Below, piece after piece: positions 25,044-32,738 of a stretch of 64,000 bases of DNA. The notes under the pieces are model-generated. The model did not search any database, was not told the DNA's origin, and saw nothing but the letters and a program-made list of their open reading frames with translations. Origin of the DNA: Flavobacterium sp. MedPE-SWcel. GTDB lineage: Bacteria; Bacteroidota; Bacteroidia; Flavobacteriales; Flavobacteriaceae. Location of the stretch: NCBI GenBank assembly GCA_001874325.1, contig MPCW01000001.1, positions 176,600-240,599 of the forward strand, in the 5' to 3' direction. A program made the translations under genes and the position numbers. Numbering within the stretch: position 1 is the stretch's first letter; every line of letters begins with the position of its first letter.

Positions 25044-26273
25044 ATGCACTTTCTATATAACATCCTTACTCACCTAGCTATACCCATTGTAAAAATAGCA
25101 GCGCTTTTTAGCCCTAAAATGAAACTATTTATAGAGGGGAGAAAAACGGTTTTTGATACACTTGCTAGTAAAATAAAACCCGACGATAAAACCATTTGGT
25201 TTCATGCAGCGTCATTAGGCGAGTATGAGCAGGGGTTACCCGTAATGGAGAAAATAAAAGCTAAATATCCTACACATAAAATAATCGTTACTTTCTTTTC
25301 GCCATCAGGATATGAAGTACGAAAAAACACTAAAGCTGCCGATGTGGTTATTTATTTACCACTAGACACCAAAGCGAATGCTCAAAAGTTCATGGAACTA
25401 GCACACCCTGAGTTAGTGTTCTTTATTAAGTATGAGTTTTGGCCTAATTACCTTAACGAGATTAAAAAACGTAATATAGAAGCCTATCTTATAAGCGGGC
25501 TTTTTCGTGAAAAGCAAGTTTTCTTTAAATGGTATGGTGGTTTTTATCGTGAAGCGTTAAAAGCATTCAACCATATGTTTGTGCAGTATGAAAGTTCTAA
25601 GAAGCTATTACACAACATTGGATTTACTAATGTTACCGTAAGCGGCGATACACGTTATGACCGTGTAAGCGAAATATTAGATCGCGACAATTCCTTACCT
25701 TTTATAGAGGAATTTATAGATAGCAAAACCACATTAGTATTTGGTAGTTCGTGGCCTAAGGGCGAAGCTATGTTTGCTGATTTTATAAACAGCTCTAAAA
25801 ACACTAAATGTATTATCGCTCCACATACTATAGGAGACGATCATATTAGTGAGATACAAAAAAGCATTACCAAGAAAACGGTATTGTTTACCGAGATGGA
25901 AGGCAAAAACTTAGCCGACTATGATGTTTTTATCATTAATACCATAGGTATATTGGGCAAAATATACAGCTATGCTGATGCTGCTTATGTGGGTGGAGGT
26001 TTTGGTACAGCAGGGTTACACAATATACTAGAGCCTGCTGCTTTTGGTTTGCCTATAGTTATAGGGCCAAACCATCAGAAGTTTCCTGAGGCGGTTGCCC
26101 TAGTACAAATGGGTGGTTGTATAGCCGTGAAAGATAAAGATGAAATGGAAGAAGCGCTTAGCTTACTCGCCTATGATGACACGTACAGGCTAGAAAAAGG
26201 ACATATAGCAAGCACCTTTGTAAACATGAACAGAGGGGCTATAAATACTATAATGAAAAAGATAGAACAATAA
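25044..26273 (+). CDS. waaA: 3-deoxy-D-manno-octulosonic acid transferase
   Basis: Adds Kdo to lipid A precursor at the inner membrane (GT30 family). The 409-residue protein has an N-terminal membrane-associated helix (LTHLAIPIVKIAALF). Family motifs follow: WFHAASLGEYEQGLPV with the catalytic Glu, PLDTKANAQKF, FIKYEFWPNYL, VSGDTRYDRV, the C-terminal nucleotide-sugar site YVGGGFGTAGLHNILEPAAFGLPIVIGP, and HQKFPEA. It is transcribed alone, divergent from the LytTR operon, and ends at a convergent terminator. Confidence 0.95.
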   Translation: MHFLYNILTHLAIPIVKIAALFSPKMKLFIEGRKTVFDTLASKIKPDDKTIWFHAASLGEYEQGLPVMEKIKAKYPTHKIIVTFFSPSGYEVRKNTKAADVVIYLPLDTKANAQKFMELAHPELVFFIKYEFWPNYLNEIKKRNIEAYLISGLFREKQVFFKWYGGFYREALKAFNHMFVQYESSKKLLHNIGFTNVTVSGDTRYDRVSEILDRDNSLPFIEEFIDSKTTLVFGSSWPKGEAMFADFINSSKNTKCIIAPHTIGDDHISEIQKSITKKTVLFTEMEGKNLADYDVFIINTIGILGKIYSYADAAYVGGGFGTAGLHNILEPAAFGLPIVIGPNHQKFPEAVALVQMGGCIAVKDKDEMEEALSLLAYDDTYRLEKGHIASTFVNMNRGAINTIMKKIEQ

Positions 26274-26307
26274 AATTTCGCCCTGCATGCAAGGCGAAAT
26301 TGTTTTT
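26274..26307. terminator. terminator between waaA and the AhpD-like gene
   Basis: AATTTCGCC pairs with GGCGAAATT around a TGCATGCA palindromic core, followed by a T-run on the plus strand. It overlaps the stop codon of the convergent gene. Confidence 0.8.
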
Positions 26308-26743
26308 ATTCGGGCATCATGCCTGTAGTAATGGCAATTCTATTCCAAGAATTGATGACTACAACACACATTAACACCTCAGCTACATAAGTTTCTCCTA
26401 ATAATTCGACTGCGTTTTTATACACGGCGTCAGATACTCGTTTTTCACCTATAGCTGTAATTTCTTCCGTTAAGGCTAAAATAGCTCTTTCCTCTTCAGT
26501 AAAAAAAGTAGTTTCTCTCCAAGCACTCAATACATAAAGGCGTTGTTCTGTTTCGCCAATGTTTCGTGCATCGTGAGTATGCATATCAATACAAAAAGAA
26601 CAACCATTAATTTGAGAAGCTCTTATTTTAATCAATTCTTTATGTACTGGGCTAACACTTGTTTCGTCGAGAGCGTTCGAGAAGCTATACATAGCATCCC
26701 ACATTTTAGGAGCTGCCTGATTCAGTTTTAATCTTTTGTCCAT
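26306..26743 (-). CDS. AhpD-like carboxymuconolactone decarboxylase family protein
   Basis: A 145-residue all-helical protein of the CMD/AhpD family. It carries the redox motif GCSFCIDMHTHDAR, a CxxC followed by His, which in AhpD supports peroxide or peroxiredoxin reduction. The start at 26743 (MDKRLKLNQAAPKMW) is preferred to an in-frame Met four codons earlier because the family begins here. It lies 83 bp downstream of a Crp/Fnr-type regulator gene on the same strand, a pairing that suggests a small oxidative or redox response unit. The substrate is unknown. Confidence 0.87.
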   Translation of the reverse strand: MDKRLKLNQAAPKMWDAMYSFSNALDETSVSPVHKELIKIRASQINGCSFCIDMHTHDARNIGETEQRLYVLSAWRETTFFTEEERAILALTEEITAIGEKRVSDAVYKNAVELLGETYVAEVLMCVVVINSWNRIAITTGMMPE

Positions 26744-26826
26744 ACTAAATATCATTTTTGTTATTTGTATGGCAAAGTTCCGTTACAAGAATTGCAAAAA
26801 ACTTAACCTATATCAAGAAATGAACA

Positions 26827-27399
26827 TTAATCCTTTTTTGCACGCAATCTACTTAACGACTCTGGAGTTATACCCAAAAAAGAGGCTAGCATATACTGTG
26901 GCACACGTTGTACAAACTCAGGAAACTCACCATTAAATATTTTATATTGTTCTTCGCCTGTAAGGTTAAAAATGTAATGAATACGGATAAGTTGTGCCGA
27001 ATATGCCCTTTCTAGCACCAGCCTAAAATAGCGTTCTAGTTGTGGTATTTTAGCAAACAACTCCTCCTCTATTGCTTTATTAAGCACTACTACCTGAGCA
27101 TCTTCGGTAGCTTGTAGGTAAAACTCCGATGGTTTACCACTTTTCAGGCTCACATAATCAGTTATCCACCAGTTTTCGATACCAAACTGTACTATTTGCT
27201 CGGCACCTTTATCAGTTATCAAGTACAACCGAAAACAACCTTTTATTATAAAGTAATTATTACAGCACACCTCGCCTGCTTTTAGCAAGTGTTCTTTTTT
27301 ATTTACTTCTTTTATTTGTAGCGTATCAGTAAGCTCTCTTACATCTTCTTCAGTAAGGGTAATATAATTACATATATGTGCTATTATTTCCGAAAACAT
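26827..27399 (-). CDS. Crp/Fnr family transcriptional regulator
   Basis: A 190-residue regulator. The cyclic-nucleotide-binding-like jelly roll occupies about residues 5-125, with the glycine turn KGCFRLYLI and QIVQFGIENWWITDY. A short C-terminal helix-turn-helix contains VPQYMLASFLGITPESLSRLR. This is the Bacteroidota subgroup in which the classical cAMP-binding RS pair is not conserved, so the effector is unknown. No iron-sulfur cysteine cluster is visible. The AhpD-like gene follows on the same strand and is its likely target or operon partner. Confidence 0.9.
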   Translation of the reverse strand: MFSEIIAHICNYITLTEEDVRELTDTLQIKEVNKKEHLLKAGEVCCNNYFIIKGCFRLYLITDKGAEQIVQFGIENWWITDYVSLKSGKPSEFYLQATEDAQVVVLNKAIEEELFAKIPQLERYFRLVLERAYSAQLIRIHYIFNLTGEEQYKIFNGEFPEFVQRVPQYMLASFLGITPESLSRLRAKKD

Positions 27400-27497
27400 G
27401 GTGCTGAATATTTATAGTGAAAGTAGTGATTTAAAGTCTAAAAGTAATATTATAATCATTCCGTAGTTATTGACTATAGCATAATGAAAACTCCATC

Positions 27498-28037
27498 ATG
27501 AAAAATTTAATTTTACTCATAGTAAGTTACCTCTCTCTATCCTGCAATCTACAGGAAGTTGAAACCATACAACTTTTTAATAATATATGTAGTGATTTTA
27601 AAAACACAAATAAAGACTCTAAATACATTTACTATTCTGATATGGTTCTCAATGAGGATATGATTTCAAGTTTAATGAACAGTTTAGAATCTGAAAAAAT
27701 ATATTCTTCTGATCAAAAATCAGAATCTAACAATATATTCACCATCGCTGAGAAGAAAACTATTATTCAAGAAAGTAAACAACAAATAGCTTTAAATCAA
27801 AAATCATATTTAAAAGATATAAAAAACTATAAATATGTAAATCAATCTGATTTTGACAAACACCCCTTTCTTCATTATTTCTCCAAACCCATTTTCATAA
27901 GAAATAATACTTTATGTGTTATTTATACATCTGACTACTCCCCATCTGTTAATAGCGGTAGCGGAGGTTGGAGAATTTATAAGTACAAAAACAATAAATG
28001 GGAGTTTTGGAAATCATTAACTCTATGGATCTCTTAA
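27498..28037 (+). CDS. hypothetical lipoprotein
   Basis: A 179-residue protein with a short signal peptide and lipobox YLSLSCN, giving a lipidated cysteine near residue 16. The rest is Asn/Lys/Ser-rich without a family I recognise. The C-terminal segment GGWRIYKYKNNKWEFW resembles the closing strands of small beta domains in which a Trp-rich hairpin packs on the core. It stands alone between the divergent Crp-type gene and DPP11. Base composition is somewhat more AT-rich than its neighbours. Confidence 0.65.
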   Translation: MKNLILLIVSYLSLSCNLQEVETIQLFNNICSDFKNTNKDSKYIYYSDMVLNEDMISSLMNSLESEKIYSSDQKSESNNIFTIAEKKTIIQESKQQIALNQKSYLKDIKNYKYVNQSDFDKHPFLHYFSKPIFIRNNTLCVIYTSDYSPSVNSGSGGWRIYKYKNNKWEFWKSLTLWIS

Positions 28038-28130
28038 AATATATTTTTTAATTAAAATCCATTACTAAAACTACCTGTTTTACCCTGTATAATAAATTAG
28101 TATCTTGCAGGCACTAATTCAATCTATATC

Positions 28131-30275
28131 ATGAAACTACTACGCTTACTCGTATTATTACTAGTATTACCCACTTATGCACAGCAAGGTGGTATGTGGA
28201 TACCTTCCTTACTAAAGGGAATGAACCAAAAAGAAATGAAAAGTTTAGGAATGAGAATGTCGGCATCAGATATTTATGATGTTAACAACTCTAGCCTTAA
28301 AGATGCTGTACCACACTTTAATGGTGGATGTACATCGGAGGTTATATCATCTCAAGGATTATTGCTTACTAACCACCACTGTGGTTATGGCGAAATACAA
28401 GCACACTCTACTATAGACCACGATTACCTTACTGATGGTTTTTGGGCTATGACAATGGAGGAAGAACTTGCTAACCCTGGTATGGAGGTTACTTTTATAG
28501 TACGTATCGAAGATGTTACTAATCAGGTACTAGAAGGTGTAAGCTCTCTAGGTAGCGAAGAAGAAAAACAACAGAAAATTCAACAAAACATTACTAGTAC
28601 TACTAAGTCATTTAAAAAAGAATCGTATCAAGAAAACAAGATTCGTACTTTTTATGAAGGTAACCAGTACATGCTATTTGTTACCGAAACGTATAAAGAT
28701 GTACGTTTAGTAGGTGCGCCACCATCGTCTATTGGTAAATTCGGATCTGATACTGACAACTGGGTTTGGCCAAGACATACAGGAGATTTTTCATTATTCC
28801 GTATCTATGCTAACAAAGACAATTTACCTGCTGAATACTCTAAAGACAATGTACCTTATACACCTAAGCACTTTTTACCAGTATCGCTTGGTGGTGTAGA
28901 GGAAGATGACTTTACATTAGTATTTGGTTACCCTGGTAGAACACAAGAGTATCTTCCATCGGTTGCTGTAGCGCAAATTGTAGATGTACTAAATCCTGCT
29001 AAAATTGCTATTAGAGATGCTGCCTTAAAGGTAACAGATGGTTTTATGCGTAAAGACAAGCAAATTAAAATACAGTATGCTTCTAAGTACGCAAGTATTG
29101 CAAACTACTGGAAAAAATGGATAGGCGAATCGCAAGGACTTAAAAAGAGTAATGCTGTTGCCGTTAAAAAAGCATTTGAAAAAGACTTCCTAAAGCGTGC
29201 TAAAAAAGCAGGTAAAATGGATGAGTATGGTAACTTGTTTAAAGAATTTGACAAGTATTATAGCGAAAGAGAGCCTTACCAGTTAAGTAGAGATTACTTT
29301 ATTGAGATTGCTATTCGTAACACTGAGTTACTTACTATTGGTTACAAACTATACCAATTAGAGCGTATTCATGCTGCTAGAGGTGAACAATCGTTTAACG
29401 ATAGAAGAAACAACACTGTTAAATCGTTAGAAGGAACTTATAAAGACTACAGTAAACAAGTAGACGAAAAAGTATTCGAAAAACTTATCGAACTATATGC
29501 TACTAAATCACCACAACAATTTTTACCAGAATTAGTAAAAGGTAAAGATTACAGTGCTTATACTAAAGAAGTGTACGGTCAGTCGCAAATTACAAGCTAC
29601 GAAGGTGTAAAAGCATTATTAGCTGGCGATGGTAAAACAGTAATAGAGCAGTTAAATAACGATAAAGGTTACCAAGTTGTAAAAGCAATGATGGAAACTT
29701 ATATCGAGAAAGTAGCTCCAAAGTATGAAGAGTTAACCTTAAAAATAGACGCTTTACAACGTACTTACATGAAAGGTATACTAGAACTTAGTCCTAAAGA
29801 TGCTCGTATTTTCCCAGATGCTAATAGTACAATGCGTGTAACATACGGTCAAGTAAAAGGATATGAGCCTAGAGATGCTGTATACTACAAGCCTGTAACA
29901 TATCTAGATGGTGTTATCCAAAAACATGTACCTGGTGATTATGAGTTTGACGTTCCTCAAAAATTAATTGACCTATATAATAAGAAAGATTATGGTATAT
30001 ATGGCGAGAATGGTAAAATGCCAGTATGTTTTATAGGTACAAACCATACTACAGGAGGTAACTCTGGTAGCCCTGCTATAGATGCAAAAGGAAATCTTAT
30101 AGGGTTAAACTTCGACCGTGTATGGGAAGGTACTATGAGTGACATCTACTATGACCCTTCTATTTGCCGTAATATTATGGTAGATATTCGTTATGTATTG
30201 TTCATTATCGATAAATATGCAGGTGATAAACGCCTTATCGATGAGATGAAACTAGTAAACGTAAAAAGAAAATAA
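28131..30275 (+). CDS. S46 family dipeptidyl peptidase, DPP11 type (Asp/Glu-specific)
   Basis: A 714-residue periplasmic serine exopeptidase with signal peptide (LLRLLVLLLVLPTYAQQ). It removes dipeptides from peptide N-termini. The triad is visible: His83 in TNHHCGYGE, Asp219 in HTGDFSLFR and Ser645 in TGGNSGSPAID. Residue Arg663, 18 positions after the serine in LNFDRVWEG, corresponds to the Arg673 that gives Porphyromonas DPP11 its preference for acidic P1 residues; DPP7 enzymes have Gly there. Helical domain residues lie between the two halves of the protease fold. It is monocistronic and probably serves peptide-based nutrition. Confidence 0.93.
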   Translation: MKLLRLLVLLLVLPTYAQQGGMWIPSLLKGMNQKEMKSLGMRMSASDIYDVNNSSLKDAVPHFNGGCTSEVISSQGLLLTNHHCGYGEIQAHSTIDHDYLTDGFWAMTMEEELANPGMEVTFIVRIEDVTNQVLEGVSSLGSEEEKQQKIQQNITSTTKSFKKESYQENKIRTFYEGNQYMLFVTETYKDVRLVGAPPSSIGKFGSDTDNWVWPRHTGDFSLFRIYANKDNLPAEYSKDNVPYTPKHFLPVSLGGVEEDDFTLVFGYPGRTQEYLPSVAVAQIVDVLNPAKIAIRDAALKVTDGFMRKDKQIKIQYASKYASIANYWKKWIGESQGLKKSNAVAVKKAFEKDFLKRAKKAGKMDEYGNLFKEFDKYYSEREPYQLSRDYFIEIAIRNTELLTIGYKLYQLERIHAARGEQSFNDRRNNTVKSLEGTYKDYSKQVDEKVFEKLIELYATKSPQQFLPELVKGKDYSAYTKEVYGQSQITSYEGVKALLAGDGKTVIEQLNNDKGYQVVKAMMETYIEKVAPKYEELTLKIDALQRTYMKGILELSPKDARIFPDANSTMRVTYGQVKGYEPRDAVYYKPVTYLDGVIQKHVPGDYEFDVPQKLIDLYNKKDYGIYGENGKMPVCFIGTNHTTGGNSGSPAIDAKGNLIGLNFDRVWEGTMSDIYYDPSICRNIMVDIRYVLFIIDKYAGDKRLIDEMKLVNVKRK

Positions 30276-30458
30276 AATATAAATATTTCACAAAGTGTAC
30301 ATTACCAAATAATTGAGAAGTGTAATAATTGGTTATTTATATAGTGCTAAAATTCATCTTAAAAAAAACCAAAAAAAAGAATATAATGCACTGTATCTCA
30401 ACGGTAGAAGAATTTTAAAAATTTTATCGATAAATATTTTGTGATATCAAAAAATTTA

Positions 30459-30466
30459 TATCTTTG
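30459..30466 (+). promoter_or_regulatory. promoter of the 11-residue-repeat lipoprotein gene (-7 with -33)
   Basis: TATCTTTG matches TAnnTTTG, and TTTG at 30438-30441 lies 17 bp upstream as a -33 element. This is one of the best two-part promoters in the window. Confidence 0.65.
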
Positions 30467-30502
30467 CTTCGAATTAATAATTAACCTTTATAATTTAGTA
30501 AG

Positions 30503-30799
30503 ATGAAAAAAGTTGTTTTAAGCATGGCTCTAGTTGCTATGATGAGTGTATCATTCGTATCATGTAAAGATAAAGCTAACGAAGCTGCTGACGCTGCTAC
30601 AGAAGCTGCTGCTGAGGTAGCTGATGATGCTACAGAGGCTGCTGAAGAAGTTGCTGAAGAGGCTGCTGACGCTGCTACAGAAGTTGCTGAAGATGCTGCT
30701 GATGCTGCTACAGAAGTTGCTGAAGATGCTGCTGACGCTGCTACAGAAGCTGTAGAAGACGCTAAAGAAGCTGTTACTGAAGAAGTTCACGCTCACTAA
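30503..30799 (+). CDS. Ala/Glu-rich 11-residue-repeat lipoprotein
   Basis: A 98-residue protein with signal peptide and lipobox VSFVSCKDK; the mature part is almost only Ala, Glu, Asp, Thr and Val. An 11-residue unit, AADAATEVAED, recurs nearly exactly, matching a repeat of about 33 bp in the DNA. The period suits a long right-handed helical rod like those of LEA-type or apolipoprotein-like proteins. The tail EEVHAH is histidine-bearing. Similar short Ala/Glu lipoproteins occur in Flavobacteria, but no function is known. It has a strong two-part promoter and a terminator, suggesting high, monocistronic expression. Confidence 0.78.
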   Translation: MKKVVLSMALVAMMSVSFVSCKDKANEAADAATEAAAEVADDATEAAEEVAEEAADAATEVAEDAADAATEVAEDAADAATEAVEDAKEAVTEEVHAH

Positions 30800-30820
30800 G
30801 AACTACACCAGTTAAAGTAT

Positions 30821-30847
30821 AAAAACCTCGCAATGCGAGGTTTTTTT
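30821..30847 (+). terminator. intrinsic terminator of the repeat lipoprotein gene
   Basis: AAAAACCTCGC pairs with GCGAGGTTTTT around AAT and is followed by T. Confidence 0.9.
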
Positions 30848-30887
30848 CGTTTATAGCTATTTACTAAATACCATAACACTAATTATA

Positions 30888-31493
30888 ATGGATAGAAAAC
30901 AACATTGGGAAACCGTATACAATACTAAACAACCTCATGAGGTTAGCTGGACACAGGCTACACCTAGCACATCGTTAAAGTTTATAGAAAGCTGCAATGT
31001 ACCTAAAGACGCTAAAATTATAGATATTGGTGGGGGTGACAGTAATTTAGTCGATCACCTGCTCGATTTAGGCTACAGCAATGTTACAGTGCTCGATATC
31101 TCTAAAAAGGCTTTAGAACGCGCTAAAGCACGTTTAGGCGATAAAGCAAAACAAGCTACTTGGATTGTAAGCGACATTACCAAATACACACCTGAGGTTG
31201 AGTATGATATTTGGCACGATAGAGCTGCTTTTCACTTTTTAACCACAAAAGAGCAAATAGAGGCTTACTGCAACATAATAAGTAATAATGTAAAGCAACA
31301 GTTAATTATAGGTACATTCTCTGACAAAGGGCCTTTAAAATGTAGCGGACTAGAAATTACCCAATATACCGAGACAAGCTTATCAACACTACTTGCTAAT
31401 AGTTTCGATAAAGAGCATTGCATTACCGAAGAACACACCACCCCTTTTAACACCACGCAAAATTTTTTGTTTTGCAGGTTTAAAAGAAAGTAA
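30888..31493 (+). CDS. class I SAM-dependent methyltransferase
   Basis: A 201-residue methyltransferase of unknown substrate. Motif I is KIIDIGGGDSNLVDHLL, motif II ends in VTVLDISKKAL, and the post-II region WIVSDITKYTPEVEYDIWHDRAAFHFLT matches the small methyltransferase group related to TehB/thiol methyltransferases. The N-terminal HWETVYNTKQPHEVSWTQ is also typical of that group. The acceptor could be a small molecule such as a thiol or metalloid, but this is not shown. The gene is monocistronic, ending at a perfect hairpin. Confidence 0.88.
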   Translation: MDRKQHWETVYNTKQPHEVSWTQATPSTSLKFIESCNVPKDAKIIDIGGGDSNLVDHLLDLGYSNVTVLDISKKALERAKARLGDKAKQATWIVSDITKYTPEVEYDIWHDRAAFHFLTTKEQIEAYCNIISNNVKQQLIIGTFSDKGPLKCSGLEITQYTETSLSTLLANSFDKEHCITEEHTTPFNTTQNFLFCRFKRK

Positions 31494-31500
31494 ATCATAT

Positions 31501-31530
31501 AAAAAAAGCCCCATATATGGGGCTTTTTTT
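31501..31530 (+). terminator. perfect 30-bp palindromic terminator after the methyltransferase
   Basis: AAAAAAAGCCCCATA followed directly by its reverse complement gives a full palindrome with A- and T-tracts. It would work on either strand. Confidence 0.88.
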
Positions 31531-31571
31531 ATATATTGAACTAAACGAATAATACAAAAGAGTTTAAAAAC

Positions 31572-31604
31572 AAAAAAGCCTTTACAAATTGTAAAGGCTT
31601 TTTT
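31572..31604 (-). terminator. terminator of the tRNA-Gly/tRNA-Leu unit
   Basis: Two 16-bp arms, with core GCCTTTACAA/TTGTAAAGGC and a single-base centre, end 5 bp beyond the 3' end of the minus-strand tRNA-Leu and carry a T-run on that strand. Confidence 0.85.
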
Positions 31605-31608
31605 CAAG

Positions 31609-31694
31609 TACTCGAGGCGGGACTTGAACCCGCACGGACATTACTGCCCACTGGATTTTAAGTCCAGCGTGTCTACCAATTCCACCACTCGAGC
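31609..31694 (-). tRNA. tRNA-Leu, anticodon UAA
   Basis: On the minus strand the gene begins GCTCGAGTGGTGGAATTGG and folds into a type II cloverleaf of 86 nt with a long variable arm. The anticodon loop CTTAAAA gives anticodon TAA, and GGTTCAAGTCC forms the T arm. The acceptor arms GCTCGAG and CTCGAGT pair with one G-U. CCA is not encoded. Confidence 0.96.
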
Positions 31695-31709
31695 ATTATT
31701 AGTATTCTG

Positions 31710-31782
31710 AGCGAAAAACGGGATTCGAACCCGCGACCTCAACCTTGGCAAGGTTGCGCTCTACCAACTGAGCTATTTTCGC
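31710..31782 (-). tRNA. tRNA-Gly, anticodon GCC
   Basis: On the minus strand the acceptor GCGAAAA pairs with TTTTCGC. The anticodon arm CAACC-TTGCCAA-GGTTG gives anticodon GCC, and GGTTCGAATCC is a canonical T loop. It has 73 nt including the discriminator base, with no encoded CCA. It is transcribed first, followed 15 bp later by tRNA-Leu. Confidence 0.97.
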
Positions 31783-31827
31783 ATTCTCAATATGTCAGTA
31801 CTGATGTTTGTTTCAGTATTGCGAGTG

Positions 31828-31835
31828 CAAATGTA
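31828..31835 (-). promoter_or_regulatory. -7 promoter element of the tRNA unit
   Basis: TACATTTG on the minus strand matches TAnnTTTG, with a near -33 element CTTG 19 bp upstream. It lies 45 bp before tRNA-Gly. Confidence 0.6.
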
Positions 31836-31991
31836 ACACATTTATTTATTTCTACAAGCACTTTTTGTAAAATATTTCATCCTTAAAACATAACTTTCTG
31901 ATAACCTTAATTTTAATAAGTACATTTTTTTTTCAAACGAATACTCAGTCTTAACAGATATCGTGTACAATACCCGCTAAGACTAATAAAA

Positions 31992-32378
31992 CTACTTATT
32001 AATAGGTACAGGTTCTTTATTTTCATTTAATGCCACAAGGGTAAAATTACCGCTTATCGCCTTTTCTCTACGTTCAGAATACATATCCTCTACATAGATT
32101 TCAACAAAAACTTGTAAACTCGTATTCCCTATATGCACTACCCTTCCTATCAGCTCGGCAAAAGTACCTGCTGGTATTGGCTTTTTAAAATCGATACGAT
32201 CGCTACTTACCGTTACAACGCGCTGACGACTAAATCGTGTTGCTGTAATAAAAGCCACCTCATCCATTAACTGCATTGCTGTTCCTCCAAAAAGGGTGTC
32301 GTAATGATTTGTAGTATTGGGGAATACTGCTTTAAAAATGTGTGTTTCTGATTTTTCAATTCTTTCTTGTAACTCCAT
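31992..32378 (-). CDS. hotdog-fold acyl-CoA thioesterase (YciA-like)
   Basis: Hydrolyses acyl-CoA to free acid and CoA. The 128-residue single hotdog domain has the family signature TNHYDTLFGGTAMQLMDEVAFITATRFS, in which Asn and Asp near the helix start are the usual catalytic positions. RIDFKKPIPAGTFAELIGRVVHIGNTSLQVFVEIYVED follows. These enzymes usually accept a range of acyl chains. It is the only protein gene directly downstream of the cobalamin riboswitch on this strand, about 160 bp away, with no separate good -7 element seen in between. Control by cobalamin is therefore possible. Confidence 0.92.
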   Translation of the reverse strand: MELQERIEKSETHIFKAVFPNTTNHYDTLFGGTAMQLMDEVAFITATRFSRQRVVTVSSDRIDFKKPIPAGTFAELIGRVVHIGNTSLQVFVEIYVEDMYSERREKAISGNFTLVALNENKEPVPINK

Positions 32379-32420
32379 GTTGTACTTCTCTTGTTAAATT
32401 AATGATTTACTAGAGTTCTT

Positions 32421-32436
32421 TTGCGAAATTTCGCAA
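32421..32436. repeat. 16-bp perfect palindrome upstream of the thioesterase gene
   Basis: TTGCGAAATTTCGCAA is fully self-complementary and lies 43 bp upstream of the thioesterase start. It could be a protein-binding operator or part of the leader RNA fold. Confidence 0.6.
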
Positions 32437-32470
32437 TGCTTTAAAAAAGTGATATCATGATGAATAAAGA

Positions 32471-32489
32471 AAAAGGTATAATATACCCC
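32471..32489 (-). promoter_or_regulatory. possible expression-platform hairpin downstream of the riboswitch
   Basis: On the minus strand GGTATATTATACC (6-bp arms) is followed by CTTTTTC-like T-rich sequence. It resembles a weak intrinsic terminator between the riboswitch and the thioesterase gene. Confidence 0.4.
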
Positions 32490-32539
32490 TAGTTTTTTCA
32501 ACCAATAACTTCAAATCGCGAAAGCATTGTCAAAGTAGT

Positions 32540-32710
32540 ATGAGGTGGTATCCTGACTTATAACATTTTTACCGCCCTTCCCATCCTTTTTATGGACAGT
32601 GGGCAACATAGGGTAAAAACTCTTTAGTTACTTACAGTTGCGCGACAGCTCGTGATTTACACACGATTCCCTTTTAGCTTTGGCTCTCACCAAAAACCTA
32701 ATACTGTTTG
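32540..32710 (-). ncRNA. cobalamin riboswitch
   Basis: On the minus strand the conserved elements occur in order: AAAAGGGAATCG, the GTGTGTAAATCAC hairpin, GAGCTGTCGCGCAACTGTAA (the B12-box region), CCCACTG, GGATGGGAAGGGCGG, and GTCAGGATACCACC at the 3' end. This order and these core bases fit the adenosylcobalamin-type aptamer well. With the element at 32739, this stretch and the hairpins around 32421-32489 account for most of the 411-bp gap between mutS and the thioesterase gene. Confidence 0.92.
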
Positions 32711-32738
32711 AGAAGAAATAAAATAAAGAACTATCCCG

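Noticed and set aside
30276..30502. A possible small RNA in the 227-bp gap before the repeat lipoprotein
   Set aside because: Apart from the promoter of the next gene I see only AT-rich sequence with no strong hairpin or terminator.
30560..30796. Ser/Phe-rich minus-strand frame opposite the Ala/Glu repeat lipoprotein
   Set aside because: It arises only because the repeat codons read open on the other strand; low complexity and no start signals.
31501..31604. Two adjacent perfect palindromes taken as a repeat array or small RNA
   Set aside because: Each is explained as a terminator: the first for the plus-strand methyltransferase, the second for the minus-strand tRNA unit.
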